Below, piece by piece: positions 21,247-32,662 of a stretch of DNA of 64,000 bases; position 1 is the stretch's first letter; each line of letters opens with the position of its first letter. Position numbers and translations under genes: made by a program. The notes beneath the pieces are model-generated. The model was not told where the DNA came from and did no database searches. It saw nothing but the letters and a program-made list of their open reading frames with translations. The stretch lies in assembly GCA_027943245.1 (NCBI GenBank), contig JANDJZ010000201.1, forward strand, positions 1 through 64,000. Direction: 5' to 3'. Origin of the DNA: Acanthamoeba sp. SK_2022b. Its lineage: Eukaryota; Discosea; Longamoebia; Acanthamoebidae.

Positions 21247-22878
21247 TCATGATAACCACCTGCTTAGTGCGGTCAAGCTCGTGCTTAGTGTTGTTCCGCC
21301 TCTACTCGTGGAGAGGACACTTAGACTGTACGCGTCCGGGCCCTCGTCATGCGATCTGTGGACGCTAAGCTCGCTCTACGAGGGGGGGGAGGTGCGATGG
21401 TGATTGATCGGACCTGGGCACTGACCCGTGAGGCTGGGCTTCCCAAGCCGCCGCGCTACGTTACCTGCAGCCGTTCCTGCCCGGCCATCCACAGTTGGAG
21501 CTCTCTCTGCCTCTCGCGTCGTCGCTTGTCCTCCTCGTCGCTCAAGCTGTCGCCGGAGAGCGGCCAGTGCTCTTCCACCTGGAAGAACTTGGCCATGAAG
21601 ACGAGGTACACGAGCGGCGGGTACAGCGAGTAGTAGAGAAAGATGCTCAGCCCGAGCGCGCTGTTTGGGGATCAGGCCACCAGTCAGTGCATCAGTGCCT
21701 CTGCGCGAGCCAAGGGAAGATGGGAGGGCGAAGTAGCAACGCACCAGTCGCCGGCATCGAGCGTGACGAGGATGCAGATCCAGCCGACGAGCTCGAGCAG
21801 ATTGAAGCAGAGGAGCGTCCAGGAGTACATGTGCAGAATCTTCACCCCATACCACCAGCTCTCTAGTGGCGCCAGCGAAGCGAGATGAAGGTGAGCGTGT
21901 GTCGAGGGGACATCGAGCCTTCTTCCTCCTGTTCCTTCATACGTACCCTCGGTCTTGTTAAAGGAGTTGCTATTGACGGGCGGATAGAGGTGGAGGAGCA
22001 AGAGGAGGCCGATGTAAACCACCACGAACACGACCGCCCGTATAATCCAATAGATCGAGCCAACGTCTCCCGTGTCGGTGGTGCTGTAGATGCCCTGATC
22101 GAAGGCAAATATCAACATCGCCTGATAGTAGGCCGCGACAGGGACACCCAAAGGTGAGTGGACGTTGCGTGCAACACACAGCTCCGTACATGGCGCCACA
22201 AGAGAGCGAGCACGGCAGCAGAGCGAGGGAGGAGAAATGACGCACCTGTACTGCCGAGTCGGAGATGGAGATGAGGGTGGAGGACACGAAGGTCTGCGTG
22301 AGAATACGCTTGGTTATTCGGTCGACCCGCAAGCTGCTTATGATTTGCTCGAACGACACGTCGTGGAGAATGAGTGTGAAGATGAAAGCCGCCACCGCCA
22401 CTTGACAGAACATGAGCATGAATCGCATAAGCAGCCTGCGATGGTGCACAAATCAGTTAAGGGTCAGCTCAGCATTTAAATAATCAAATCTTATGAAACA
22501 AAAACAGCCCAACAACGAGATGGAGGGACTGGGATACCAGAAGACTTTCCAGATGGGGCTGAGGGAGGGTGGGATCAGCACTTGAATTGCCACCCTCCCA
22601 ATGTTGACAAAACAGATCAACCACAGAAAGGCGAGCGCGGATGACCGGAAGAGGCGCACATTGAGAGTCTCCCGAAGGATCTTGACGGCGCTACGCAGCT
22701 TCCAGAGGAGGAAGAGGAGGAAGAGCACAGGCGGTGTGAGAATGAAAAGGGCGTAGAGCGTCAGATCGCCATAGATGTGGATGGATATGCCGAGCAAGTC
22801 GTTGCATGTGAGGCCACCCATCCCACACCGCGACCTGCTGCAGGTTGTGGTCCACACACTCACATTTTTTTCCCACAT
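21247..22878 (-). CDS. TPRA1-like seven-transmembrane protein
   Basis: Minus-strand gene of about six exons. It starts at 22878 with an N-terminal Cys-rich segment, then a helix (L-Y-A-L-F-I-L-T-P-P-V-L-F-L-L-F-L-L-W-K-L) that closely resembles the first helix of TPRA1/TPRA40 (adipocyte-associated transmembrane protein). More helices follow: V-A-A-F-I-F-T-L-I-L, W-I-I-R-A-V-V-F-V-V-V-Y-I-G-L-L-L-L-L, S-W-T-L-L-C-F-N-L-L-E-L-V-G-W, and F-L-Y-Y-S-L-Y-P-P-L-V-Y-L-V-F-M. The tail is polar with D-E-E-D-K-R-R-R-E-R. A strong acceptor (cccccctcgtag) adds a Ser-rich last exon ending at 21247; without it the frame stops at 21456. The family is an orphan GPCR-like group. Divergent from the eIF4E-family gene with 100 bp between starts. 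Confidence 0.7.
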
Positions 22879-22978
22879 AATTCAAGTATTGGTGGCTTTA
22901 CTTGTCGACTGCGGTGTGGGCCAGCAGTTGATTTTGGTGTGCATTGTTTTCATGATTTTAACGATTTTAGCTTACTAA

Positions 22979-24479
22979 ATGGAGAACGAGCACAAGGACA
23001 AGATTGTGGAAGAGGTGGCCACTAAGAAGACAGTGGAGGGCCAGAGCCCTGCGCCTGGGGACAAGAGTGACGCTGCACTCGAGTCTTCTACGCCTAACGA
23101 AGCCAGCGAGGGCGGTGAGGGTGGGAATGGAGCCAATCGCAACAGGCGCGACAGCGATGCCGCGCGGCGCTCGAGGAGCAACTCCGCCAAGGCATGGAAG
23201 GTGAAGGGAGCCGAGGCTACCAGCCCTGCCACCGCCCCCGCTCAATCTGCGAACGCCAAGGCCGATTCTACGCTTGTCACCGCTGCCGCAGTCCTGGCCA
23301 CCCCCTCGACTGCACCTGCTGCGAGCTCGCCTGCTACCCAGCACCCCAAGCAGCCACAGCACCCCAAACCTCGGTCCCGCAAGGGCTCACGAGCAGGTAA
23401 TTTTGATTCCGCCACACTTTGCAATTTCTGGCTGGTCCAATCTTTGCGCACTGCGTAGGCAAGCGCACAGAGATAATTTAAATTAAATCGAATGCTGGAC
23501 AACCTACACTTGCAGGCCAGTCGGAGTCTCTGCGATCGGACGCACCGGCGCATGACGACGGCGCGTCGATCCTGGGTCACCGCCTACAGACGCCGTGGAC
23601 GTTCTGGTTCTCGCGGAAGGACAGGAAGAGGTCTAACTCCATTACGGCGGGTCCCTCCGGCACCGTGGTCATCGATAAGAAGCTGGACAAGAAGGAGCAC
23701 ATGGAACACCTTGTCCAGATCGGCACCTGCCGCACCGTCGAGGAGTTCTGGCAGTGCGTTATCACGACCTCCTTTAGATATGTGATTGCAATTCCCTCAT
23801 CTCGCGTTCTTGTGCAGTCACTATGTGTACATCCAGAGGGCCAGCAACTTGCCGAAGGAGAGCAACCTCTACTTCTTCAGGAACCAGTTGAAGCCCATGT
23901 GGGAGGCACGCCTTCCTCACCACTCGGCAGGGGGTCAAGCTCACTACTCACGCCTGTTGAAACATGGCTTCATGCGCGCTGCAGACTTTCCCCAAGGGCG
24001 GCTGCTTCATCATCAAGGTCGACAAGCGTACTGGCGCCTTGGACAAGATGTGGGAAGAGTTGGTTCGAACCACTTCTCGTGTTCTATGATTTGCTCCAGA
24101 CCTGGTGTGTGTTGGTTACTGATTATCGTCTTTTCCCCTTTGGCCCTGACAGCTGTTCGCGTCCATCGGCGAGCTCTTTGAAGATCCCAACGTGGTGGGT
24201 GTTGAGGTGAGCATCAGGAGCAAGGAAGACGGCCTGTCCGTGTGGACCAAATCGAACCAGAAGCACATCCGCCTCAGCATCGGGTAGGCGGCTCCTCCTT
24301 TCTTTGTCAGAATGGCACTGATCGTACACCAACACTCACGTCACCCGTGTACACGCGCTTGCAGAGAAAAGCTGAAGCTGATGCTGGACTTGGATGATGT
24401 CATGTACAAAAGCAACTCTACCTCCATCAAGGACCGCTCGACGTATAAGAACGCGCAGAAGGTCCTGGTTGCGTCGTAA
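22979..24479 (+). CDS. eIF4E-family cap-binding protein (4EHP/class II-like)
   Basis: The first exon (about 139 residues) is low-complexity, rich in Ala, Pro, Ser and Lys. The cap-binding fold follows: L-Q-T-P-W-T-F-W-F (start of eIF4E strand 1), I-G-T-C-R-T-V-E-E-F-W-Q, L-Y-F-F-R-N-Q-L-K-P-M-W-E (second cap-stacking Trp plus the Glu that holds m7G), G-G-C-F-I-I-K-V, and D-P-N-V-V-G-V-E-V-S-I-R near 24200, then W-T-K-S-N-Q. Six exons with short introns. eIF4E proteins bind the mRNA 5' cap in the cytoplasm and either start or, for the 4EHP type, repress translation. The region of the first stacking Trp is divergent, which fits class II, but I cannot place the paralogue firmly. Confidence 0.85.
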
Positions 24480-24700
24480 CCAGAGCCGGCCATGAGCAAG
24501 ATGACAACGAGGCCTCGAGAATGAGAGATGGTGGGATCGGTCGGGCATGGGTGTGGCTGGAGCGATGGCAGGTGGGGAGAAAATAGGTATTTATAAGGAT
24601 AGCAGCGGCCGGGTGATGACAAGAGAAGGAAACGAGCAGCCCTCTTCCTCGCCGGCAGTTGTGTGTACTTGTATGGATGATATTATCTCCGCAGAACATA
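24480..24700. other. Short intergenic spacer, no gene seen
   Basis: About 220 bp between the eIF4E-family stop and the left end of the Tc1-type element. Nothing convincing is encoded. Confidence 0.5.
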
Positions 24701-24725
24701 TTGTCGCAGTTAACCAAATCCACCA
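24701..24725 (+). repeat. Left terminal inverted repeat of the Tc1-type element
   Basis: Pairs with 27829-27853, 24 of 25 bases identical. Preceded by TA. Confidence 0.9.
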
Positions 24726-24898
24726 CTTTTTCAGCGTTTCGAAAAAAAAAAGACACAAACTGCACTTGTCGGAGCACACAGGATTTCATGAGCTTTTTAA
24801 AATCTCCACAATGCAGCGCCAGTAGGACAATAGCTAATTTTTTTGAACTCCGTGCAAATCAGAACAACTCGGGAGATAGCGGTGGCATTTGGGGTATT

Positions 24899-26198
24899 TT
24901 ATTGTAAAATGCGGTCTTGCAAGTTGATGCATTCATCGTAGAACGCAAGGATGTCCTGGTAGCGCAACTGCGCCAATGCATGGAAGAGAAGCTGGGGAAC
25001 AGGCGTTGTGGCATCGCGAGTGTTGCGGATGTAGTTCTTGAGGTACGCAAAAACTAATTCGCACGGGTTGAGCTCCGGTGAGTATTTGGGCAAGAAGATG
25101 AAGTTGATCTGGAAGTGGTTGAAGAGGTCCACCAGCATCTGCCACGTCTCTGTGCCAAAGTGAATGGTGGCATTGTCGACGATGAAGAAGTCGCCAGCTT
25201 GGAGACGGCCTCGTTCAATGGCCACAATGATGAAACCGAGAAAATCTAGCTCCGAGTTCGAATCCATGCGAATGTTGAAATAAAACGGGGTTTGGGTGTC
25301 GGACGGGTTGATGAGAAACGTGAGAGAGAAGCTCTCATCGATTCCTTGATGGTTGAGGTAGACATCTGCACCAACTGGCCCCACAACAAGATTGCGATAT
25401 AGATCGCGGGAGACAAAATGCGCCTCATCGCAGAACTTGAGGCAGTGAAAAGGAAAGGTAGGTACAAGAGTCACCCACTGCGCATAGTATTCAATGTTGT
25501 CAGGTTTGTACTTCTTGATTTGTTGTGTTGCCAGCTTCTTCCACAACCAGCGCCAGCTCCAAAAGATACGCGCGACGAATGACTTGCTTACATCAGCTCC
25601 TGCTCGGTTCAGGAGCTCTGTGTGCTTCTTCAGGTTGTAGTCTGGATGGAGGCGGACGTTGAACCAGAGGAGCCGTTGAATCGCTCCATCAAGAGTCTCA
25701 CCAAACTTCAACCATCTGCGATTAAATAAAATTAGTTAAAAATGAGCATCAAATTGGCAAGCAAGCACACCTGAAACCACCCCATGGGCCAGTGTGGAAA
25801 GATGGGTCAATAAGCTTTGTGTGCCAGTAACGTGCAATGTTGCGCGTTACATTAAAAGCTTGTGCAGCAGCTGTTGCACCGATTTCACTGGCCAGCAGAC
25901 CAAGTGCCAATCGAGCAACATAAAAATAAGACCTGTTTTCACATTAGTGATGCAAAAAAGAAGTTGTGGTGAGGTCATACCATTTTGTTTGCCTCTCCCA
26001 CCACTGCTTGAGCTCTTTCACTGTGCGGATTGTCTTCCATGGCATTGTTGTCACAGATTGAGTGTTTGTGGTTGCTCCCTGCTCCAGCCAAATTGCACCC
26101 ACCAAACAAATCCTAGAAAATACCAAGTTTTGTTGGGCCTTATCATTGGCGCACTTGGCATTACTCCTCTCTCTCCTTCTCCACCATGCACAAGCCAA
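24899..26198 (-). CDS. IS630/Tc1-type DDE transposase
   Basis: The main exon (25711-24899) carries the catalytic core. C-D-E-A-H-F-V (first Asp) is near 25430, F-F-I-V-D-N-A-T-I-H-F-G (second Asp) near 25180, and F-L-P-K-Y-S-P-E-L-N-P-C-E-L-V-F (third acidic residue) near 25070. These are hallmarks of IS630/Tc1 DDE enzymes, which cut and paste elements at TA sites. Upstream exons, joined in frame by AT-rich introns (GTGTGC..ATCGCAG and GTATGA..AACAG), give an HTH-like stretch A-S-E-I-G-A-T-A-A-A-Q-A-F-N-V-T-R and W-H-T-K-L-I-D-P-S-F. The catalytic frame is open throughout, so this copy may be functional. The 5' end is unsure: the first ATG considered (26198) overlaps the start of the divergent gene. 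Confidence 0.8.
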
Positions 26199-27547
26199 GT
26201 GCCATGCTTCCTTCTCTATCCACCATCAGATCCTACTCTGAGTTCTTTAGCCACTTTGTCGATGTCACTGACTTCCAGAAAACAGACTTTGTCTGGGTCG
26301 AGTATTCAAAAGCAGAGCGTGTGGCCCAGCTGAAGCCCCGAGCAGTTGTTGTGTGGCAAGGTGGTGGAAAAGCACCAAGCCAGTGTTCCCATTGCCATTT
26401 GCCTATGTTTGAAAGCCACTGGAACTCCTTCCACAAGTGTCGGTTCACTCCCTGCACCACCTACAAGCACTGCCTTGGTGCACACAAAGACTGTATGGTT
26501 TTCACTGCTGCTTAGATTTTTTGTTTTCTTGGAACCGAACTGATCCACTGTGGCATGACAGTGCACCTTTTGGAGTACAACGAGCTCAAACAACAGAGGA
26601 AGCAAGACCGGCAACGAGAGACCAAGCGCAAGCATGAGGAGAAGCAAAAAGATGTGGAGGCCAAGAGGCTCAAAAAAGACGATCTTGCCCTCCGAATGAA
26701 CAGGCTGACTGCCTTTTCTAAGAGTGTTGGGGGAGATGTCGCCAATGACGTCTTCACAGAGACTGTGGCTGAGCTGCGGAGCGAGTCGTCTGAGCTGCAA
26801 GAGGAGCACAAGGCTGCTGAGCGACATCTCCAGTCTCTTCTCCAACCAGACAAGGCGGACAACAACCCAATGTTTGAACAAACCCGTGGTCGTATCTCGC
26901 ATCTCAAGGAAGAGCTAAAGCAAGTCCTGAAGCCAAAGCAATCGTACTACTCTCCCCCAACGCGATCGATTCGGCCTGGCCAGCCAGTGGGCAGGAGCAA
27001 CATTACTACTTCACCCCGCATGTATCTACCTACTTCACCCCGTGCGTATCTGCCTGCGTCACCCCGCGCATATCTACAGCGCAAGCGGCCAGCACTCGAG
27101 AGCTTCTCCAACGACCAACTGGAACAATTAAAGACACGAAATAGAGAGGAGAACCAGTACGTTGATGATCTTCTTTGCTTTGTCTTTCATGGAAGCTAAT
27201 ATTGTTCATTTGCAGGGACATTGACGCTTTACTTGCCTCGCGAGTTACTTCTTATGACGACGACCAGCTCCGGCGTAATTTCCTTCTCCTTCAACGCGAA
27301 ATGAAGCGCCGATTTGCCAATTTGTTGCAAGATGATGGTGCGAACGATGTCAGCACAACCTTCCCCTGCATCTTGCCAAGATTAATGCAAATTTATTGGT
27401 GGTGGTACAGATGTTGACAGGGAGGAAACGCGCACGCGTGCTACAGCAATGAGGCCAAGGTCGCTCGAGGAGGAGATGGCGAGAGAAGTGTACCACCGCA
27501 ACCCACAGAGCACCAACGATGTCCCCATTACAGTTCATCTTGATTAA
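26186..27547 (+). CDS. Transposon accessory protein: Cys/His motif plus coiled coil
   Basis: Lies inside the Tc1-type element, divergent from its transposase. Exon 1 has C-S-H-C..H..H-K-C..C..C..H, a likely zinc-binding motif, near residues 65-100. A splice at H-K-D with acceptor gacag (about 26569) joins to L-H-L-L-E-Y-N-E-L-K and a highly charged coiled coil of about 150 residues. Then come three copies of S-P-R-(M/A)-Y-L-P around 27010-27075. Two further exons end in an acidic tail, stop at 27547. About 410 residues. The position and the DNA-binding-like motif suggest a target- or end-binding helper (inference). No homologue is recognised. Confidence 0.65.
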
Positions 27548-27828
27548 ATCGCGCGCAGCGTTTACACAACAACACGATTGGTCCTTGTTTCATTTTCGAA
27601 TTTCATATGGAATTCACTGCTTCGATCATGATGCTAATGATTGGTCCAAACGAAGGTCAGGATTTCAGAGGTAAATCACCGAATTAGTGTGCATGGACCT
27701 GATTGGCTTCCGGAACATTGTTTCCATAGGCTCAATGCATTCCCGCGATTTCGATAATTATTCAGCTGTTCGTCTTGCCACGTCAGGCTGACTGTCCGAT
27801 CTTTTTTTTTGGGAATACTCGCATTTTT

Positions 27829-27853
27829 TGGTGGATTTGGTTAACTGCAACAA
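27829..27853 (-). repeat. Right terminal inverted repeat of the Tc1-type element
   Basis: Partner of 24701-24725 with one mismatch. Followed by TA and then an A-rich run. Confidence 0.9.
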
Positions 27854-27937
27854 TAAAAATATTCAAAAAAAAAAAAAAACAGAAAATTTATTACTCCATC
27901 ATTTTTGTGTGACGCGTCGGGTGCAGGCAACGACTTG

Positions 27938-28279
27938 TCACGCTCTCTTGAGGGCGTTCATGGCCTGAGCGCCAGCTGAGGAGCCGTGGGCGAGGGCGTT
28001 GGAGGCCGCGGCTTTGAGCATGTTGTTCGCTCGCGTCTTGGCCCCGTCAGGCGATAAAACGGTAGCCTTGGTGGAGGTTGCCGTTTGCTTGCGGCCTCCT
28101 GTCTTGGTTCTCTGCGAGGTGCTGCCCCCTGCGCTGGTGGTCTTCTTGATGGTGGTGGTGGTCGTCTTTGTCTTTGTCTTGACTGTTTTAGTCTGTGTAA
28201 GCTTCTTTATCGTCTTCGTTGCTGCTGCTTTGGGCTTCTTTGCGCCGCGCCCTTTCTTTGTTGTTGATCTCTTCGGCAT
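27938..28279 (-). CDS. Lys/Thr-rich basic protein, 113 residues
   Basis: A single uninterrupted frame from ATG 28279 to the stop at 27938. The first 70 residues are K/T/R repeats (K-K-G-R-G-A-K-K-P-K-A-A-A-T-K-T; K-T-K-T-K-T-T-T-T-T-I). The end is Ala-rich and possibly helical (N-N-M-L-K-A-A-A-S-N-A-L). The composition is like a histone H1 tail or another nucleic-acid-binding basic protein, but no globular domain is present. Divergent from the RasGAP gene, 231 bp apart, and just outside the Tc1-type element. Function unknown; such low-complexity frames can be spurious, though start, stop and position are sensible. Confidence 0.55.
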   Translation of the reverse strand: MPKRSTTKKGRGAKKPKAAATKTIKKLTQTKTVKTKTKTTTTTIKKTTSAGGSTSQRTKTGGRKQTATSTKATVLSPDGAKTRANNMLKAAASNALAHGSSAGAQAMNALKRA

Positions 28280-28510
28280 CTCTCCTGTCTGGTGTTTAAA
28301 TGATCTTTTAAACTCAGATAAATTAAATAGATATAAAAAAATAATAGTTACCATATCCAGGCCACCGTGCGCAATTTTGGGGGTTGCAGATGGTGTGCAA
28401 CGGTCGGGCCGAACAACGAGCGCAACCTTGGCCACCCTACCGCTTTTACACAAAGGTTGGCGATAAAACAACAGGTTGCTGTAGACAACGACCTCCACAC
28501 TATCGTCCAT

Positions 28511-31500
28511 ATGCAAGTAGAGGACGATAACGACAGTTTGTCTGCGGTGGCGCGTGTCTACCCAGACTGGGTACGCAACCACTACTTCTTGCCGACCCCC
28601 TCCCCTCCCCCTCCATCACCCATCTCTTTCTTCACTGGAGCACATCTTTCAGTGTGTCCCGCCTCATCGCTCTTCACGTAGATCGTCAATCTCGAGAGTC
28701 AGCTGAAGAACTCAGGTCATGGAGCGAAAGTCGACCAGGAGATCCTTCGCACCCTCCTCATGAAGGTCTCCTCGCCCTCGGCCCCTGCACCTCTCGAGGC
28801 TTGGCTTTTCTTTCACTCTGAGGCCTTGGGTGTAACACACGCTCTCTCACACGCTACTCACACGCACAGCTGCTGCTTTCGCCAACGATGGCGGTCGCCG
28901 GGGCGCTTTGCCAGAGCCTGGTGTCATCGAGCCACGACTACGACTCGGTGTGCAACTCGCTACTGATCATCTTTGGCCACAACCGACTGGACATGCGTCT
29001 CGTCGACTGGGCCCTCCAGAGCGAGATCGAGACCTGTGGTATCATTCTCTATCCAGTCTTCTCCCTCCTTGCTTTCCTTGCTCGATCCACTCACCGCCCA
29101 TCATCCCTCTTGGGCGTTGCAGAGGGCGGTAGCACGGCTACCTTATTCCGAGGCATGACCGTGGGAGTCAAGCTGGTGAGCATCTACCTCCATATCAAGG
29201 GCCACTTCTTCCTTAAGGGAGTGCTACAGCCACTCATCGCACAAATGCAGACCACGTCTGCCATTGAGGTGACTCCTCCGCTTGCCTTGGCTCAATGAAG
29301 ATAAATACCTGCACCGCACCCGTCTGACAAGCGTCAATTCCCACAGGTCGATCCGATGAAGTTGGCCGACTTGTCGCAGCTTCCAGATAACCAACGACGA
29401 TTGCTCCACAGCGTAGAGCAGATTTTCCTCGCGATGGAGTCGGCCATCGACATCTTCCCCAGGTTTGGCCCCCACCTTCCCCGCCATCCCGACTCATCTA
29501 TCTCATCGCTCGCATTTCCTCATGGCCAGCACGGTGAAGCGCGTGTTTCAGAAGGCGCACCAGATGGTGGAGGAGAAGTTCAATGAGAAGGGCTACCAGT
29601 TGATTGGAGGCTTCTTCTTCCTTCGATACGTGTGTCCCGCCCTGGTATCGCCCGAGCGAGTCGGACTCGCCTCAAGTACGCACGCACGCACATGCGGGGG
29701 AGGGGCAGTTCGTTGTTCGCTTCGTAGGTGAGAGCAAGTGAGCTAACCGATGTCCTCAACTGCTTCGCCTCTCGCTATCACCCATACACGCAGCCTTGGC
29801 CACCGAGACACGTCGATCGTTGATTTTGATCAGCAAAGTGTTGCAGAATGCGTCCAACGACGTGAGGTTCGGCGAGAAGGAGCAGTACATGAGCTTCACC
29901 AACGAGTGGATCGGTACGCTCGCCTATCTCTATCGCCCATGCGTCAAATTCTCACACAAAGCCATGATCCGCCACAGAGCACAAACAAGACCGGATGAAC
30001 CGATTCTTGAGCCTTCTCTCGACCGTGCCGGGCGACGCAGACGGTGTTCCAATCCCCCCGGGCCCTGTGCGCTGCTCCCCCGCAAGCCTTTTTCCATCAA
30101 TCGATTGATCACCAGCCAAAGCTCATCACCCCTTCACCACAACAGGAGAAGATGTCCACAGAGGAGGAGCGAAGGAAGGCCGTGCGCGCCCTGGTCAACG
30201 GCTTCTACACTCACAAGGAGCAGATGTCTGCCGCCCTGGCCGGGCACAAGGAGGTACCTCTCCTCTTACCGCCCTAGCAAAAGCCGTTTATGATTTTAAT
30301 TGTTATGTTTATTATCAAATAATTGATTTTTGTTTTTTGATTCGGTCAAATAGCAACTGCTGTTCGACCGCCTCATCCAGGCGGTGGATCCGGCGGACCT
30401 GCGTGCCGTGGAGAACGTGACCATCAACTTCACCAAGGTTTTCAGGACGTCGTTGGGCGAGATCGGGCTCAAGCGAACGCTCGACGCCTACGCGGGGCGT
30501 AAGAACAAGGACAAGAAGAAGGACAAGAAGAAGATGGAGGCCAAGTACAATAACAACAGGGAGGAGGTGAAGGTGATGGGCAAGGGCCGATGGCGAAGAC
30601 TCAACCGGCCCGTGTCCGACTTCATCCACCACGAAGAGCTTGCAAGCTTCTCCCAGGCCATGCGACATGCACGCCCCCTCCCACTCTCCAGACCTGCTCC
30701 TTTCTTTACCGACCACTGGCGACAAGGCAACTGACTCCGCCACGTCGCCCTGGGCGCGCACTCACCGCACAGGCTACAACGACAGAGGCCACACGGGCCC
30801 TGGAGCTGCAGATAACCGTCCTCAAGGAACAGCTGGCGGCGGAGAGGGAGGTGCGAAGTAAGGTCGAGAGGCAGCTGGCCATTGCCCTCTCTCAAACGGC
30901 GCAGGAGACGGCCAAGCGGGAGGCCCTCGAGCGCTTAGCGGCTGCCATGCTCGAGAAGCTCAAGAGCGCTGGCATCGCCTTCAGCCCGCCCGCCCCTCCC
31001 TCCTCGACGAGCTCGAGCTCGGGCCACCACAGCCCTGCTCTCTCGTCGTCGCCTCCCTCCGTGGGTCTCAAGCCGCCCCAGGTGGTGCTCCCGCAGTCGC
31101 ATGTCCTGACGCGGCATAACAGCAGCCCCAACAAGCTACACCACACCAAGCCGCCGGCAGCGAGCCACGGCACCAACAGCCCGCCGCACTCGCTGTCGCC
31201 GCTCTCGCAAGCGAAACAGCACACGTCACCCCGAGAACACCAGAAGATCAGCCCTCGGTCGAACGGCGGCATGTCGCGGTCCAATCCGGCGACCAGCCAG
31301 CAGCCCCAGAGTGCGACCGCGACCGCGACAACGGCGCCGGGCTCGCCCGCCGCTGTGCCGCGCGTCCGCCAGTCGTCGGGCGGCGGGTCGCTCATCGCAA
31401 GCGCCTACCAGAACAGCGGGCGACCGATGATGGCGATGGACGACGCCCAGAGCGGCAAAACTCTTACGGACCGGTTGGTGGACAAGATGTTCTCGGCCGA

Positions 31501-31738
31501 AGCCGGGCTCGAGCTGCGCGAAACGCGGGACGGTCGGTTATGCTTCTGCGGCTACGAGTGCGTGGACTGGCTGGTCGAGGAGCTTCGGGTGGGCCGCGAC
31601 AAGGCCGTGGCCATCGGTGAGAAGCTCCTATCGCGAGGTTTCTTCCGATGTCTCGTGTATGAGACCGCCTCCTTCACGGACGACCACACTCTCTTCCAAG
31701 CCACGGTGCCATCCGACGCCAGCAGCCACGACGTCTGA
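28511..31738 (+). CDS. RasGAP-domain protein with C-terminal DEP domain
   Basis: Starts near M-Q-V-E-D-D-N-D (28511) and reads through about ten exons. The RasGAP domain spans about 28900-29900: T-L-F-R-G-M-T-V (the usual arginine-finger position, F-R-G), V-L-Q-P-L-I, G-G-F-F-F-L-R-Y-V-C-P-A-L-V-S-P-E (the family's F-L-R-x-x-C-P-A motif) and L-I-L-I-S-K-V-L-Q-N-A-S-N. It activates GTP hydrolysis on Ras. A linker with a Lys-rich run, a coiled coil (L-E-L-Q-I-T-V-L-K-E-Q-L), and about 180 residues of Ser/Pro/His-rich low complexity follow. The last 75 residues read as a DEP domain: F-C-G-Y-E-C-V-D-W-L-V-E-E-L, G-E-K-L-L-S-R-G-F-F, D-D-H-T-L-F-Q, which often tethers proteins to membranes or GPCRs. 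The long plus-strand exon from 30780 to the stop is uninterrupted. Confidence 0.8.
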
Positions 31739-31818
31739 TAGATGGAAAATACAGAAGAAACACGTTTTGCTTCTTGGCCTTCCTGATTTATTTTTTTAAT
31801 TTCAGTTGAGTGTAAAAG

Positions 31819-32507
31819 ATGCTGCAGCGGAGGCTCCTACCATCTCGTGGTGCCGCGGCTCAGTTCAGGCCCGCTAACGGACTTACCGTGTCCCGTCCCC
31901 TCTTCACGTCCTCCTCAAACCTGGACCCTTCTCCCAGTAATCACCCGGTTCCTGCCCTTCTGGCTTCCTCTTCGAGTCCTGTCTCCCACCGTCCGGTTGC
32001 CGCCAATGCCTTCTCGCAACGTACGTACCCTCCTCCTCAGAATGCGCAGCTAGAGCCAAAAATTTGAGCGATTTTCGAGGATTTGCGCTTCGCCGGAGCA
32101 CGGGGCTAATGGCAAGGGCGCGTTCGCCACCTCCAGGATTGGCCATGGTGCCTCTCGATCGCACGCTCGAGATCGTGCCCACTCCGCGAGACAGTGTTTT
32201 GGACTTAGTGCTCCCCAGCCTGCCCCTCCCCCTGCCCCTTGATGCCCCCTTCGCTCCCTCGGAGGGCAACGGTATCCGACAACTCCCCGCCTCTTGGTTC
32301 TACGTTGCGCGTTGCCTTCTGCGTCGATGTTGACTCTCCTCTCCCTCTTTCGGTGCAGCGCCCATGGAGGCGGTGAAGAGGACCTACCAGCCATCGACAG
32401 TCAAGAGGCACCACACCCACGGCTTCTTGGTGCGCATGCAGTCCAAGAGCGGTCGCCGCACCATCGCCCGAAAGAAGGCCAAGGGACGCCACAAGCTCGG
32501 CATCTAA
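31819..32507 (+). CDS. Mitochondrial ribosomal protein bL34m
   Basis: The last exon encodes the invariant bL34 signature V-K-R-T-Y-Q-P-S-T-V-K-R and G-F-L-V-R-M, then S-G-R-R-T-I-A-R-K-K-A-K-G-R-H-K-L, ending G-I and a stop at 32507. This is a small RNA-binding protein of the large ribosomal subunit. Exon 1 (31819-32019) has a long Arg/Ser-rich, acid-free leader (M-L-Q-R-R-L-L-P-S-R-G-A-A-A-Q-F-R), a typical mitochondrial presequence. A middle exon around 32140-32280 (P-L-D-R-T-L-E-I-V-P) joins at E-G-N/A-P-M-E in phase. The protein is longer than bacterial L34 (about 45 residues) because of this leader. Confidence 0.9.
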
Positions 32508-32662
32508 AGTCCCCACCCCATGCATTGCACACAAACACATTCATACACAGCCTCATACACTCGCCTCGGAGAGACTAGTTGTGCTGGTGGGAGGGAGACT
32601 ACTCTATATTTGTGTGAGACTCAGAGAGCTTTGGGAGAGGTGCTGTCCGCTTCCCAGGAGGC

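Larger units (their letters stand above)
24701..27853. mobile_element. Tc1/IS630-type DNA transposon with two divergent genes
   Basis: A 3.15-kb element. The left end (24701-24725, ttgtcgcagttaaccaaatc..) and the right end read on the other strand (27829-27853) form inverted repeats of 25 bp with one C/T difference. Both are flanked by TA (24699-24700 and 27854-27855), the target duplication of the Tc1/mariner/IS630 superfamily. Inside are a minus-strand DDE transposase and a plus-strand gene for a Cys/His plus coiled-coil protein. Most Tc1/mariner elements carry one gene. The right end holds about 280 bp of noncoding DNA after the second gene. Confidence 0.85.

Noticed and set aside
24000..24200. 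Possible tRNA box B (ggttcgaacc)
   Set aside because: It lies within an intron/exon of the eIF4E-family gene; no cloverleaf or A box nearby.
27577..27706. ATTGG trio as a promoter of the basic-protein gene
   Set aside because: That gene is on the minus strand and starts at 28279; the motifs are downstream of both stops.
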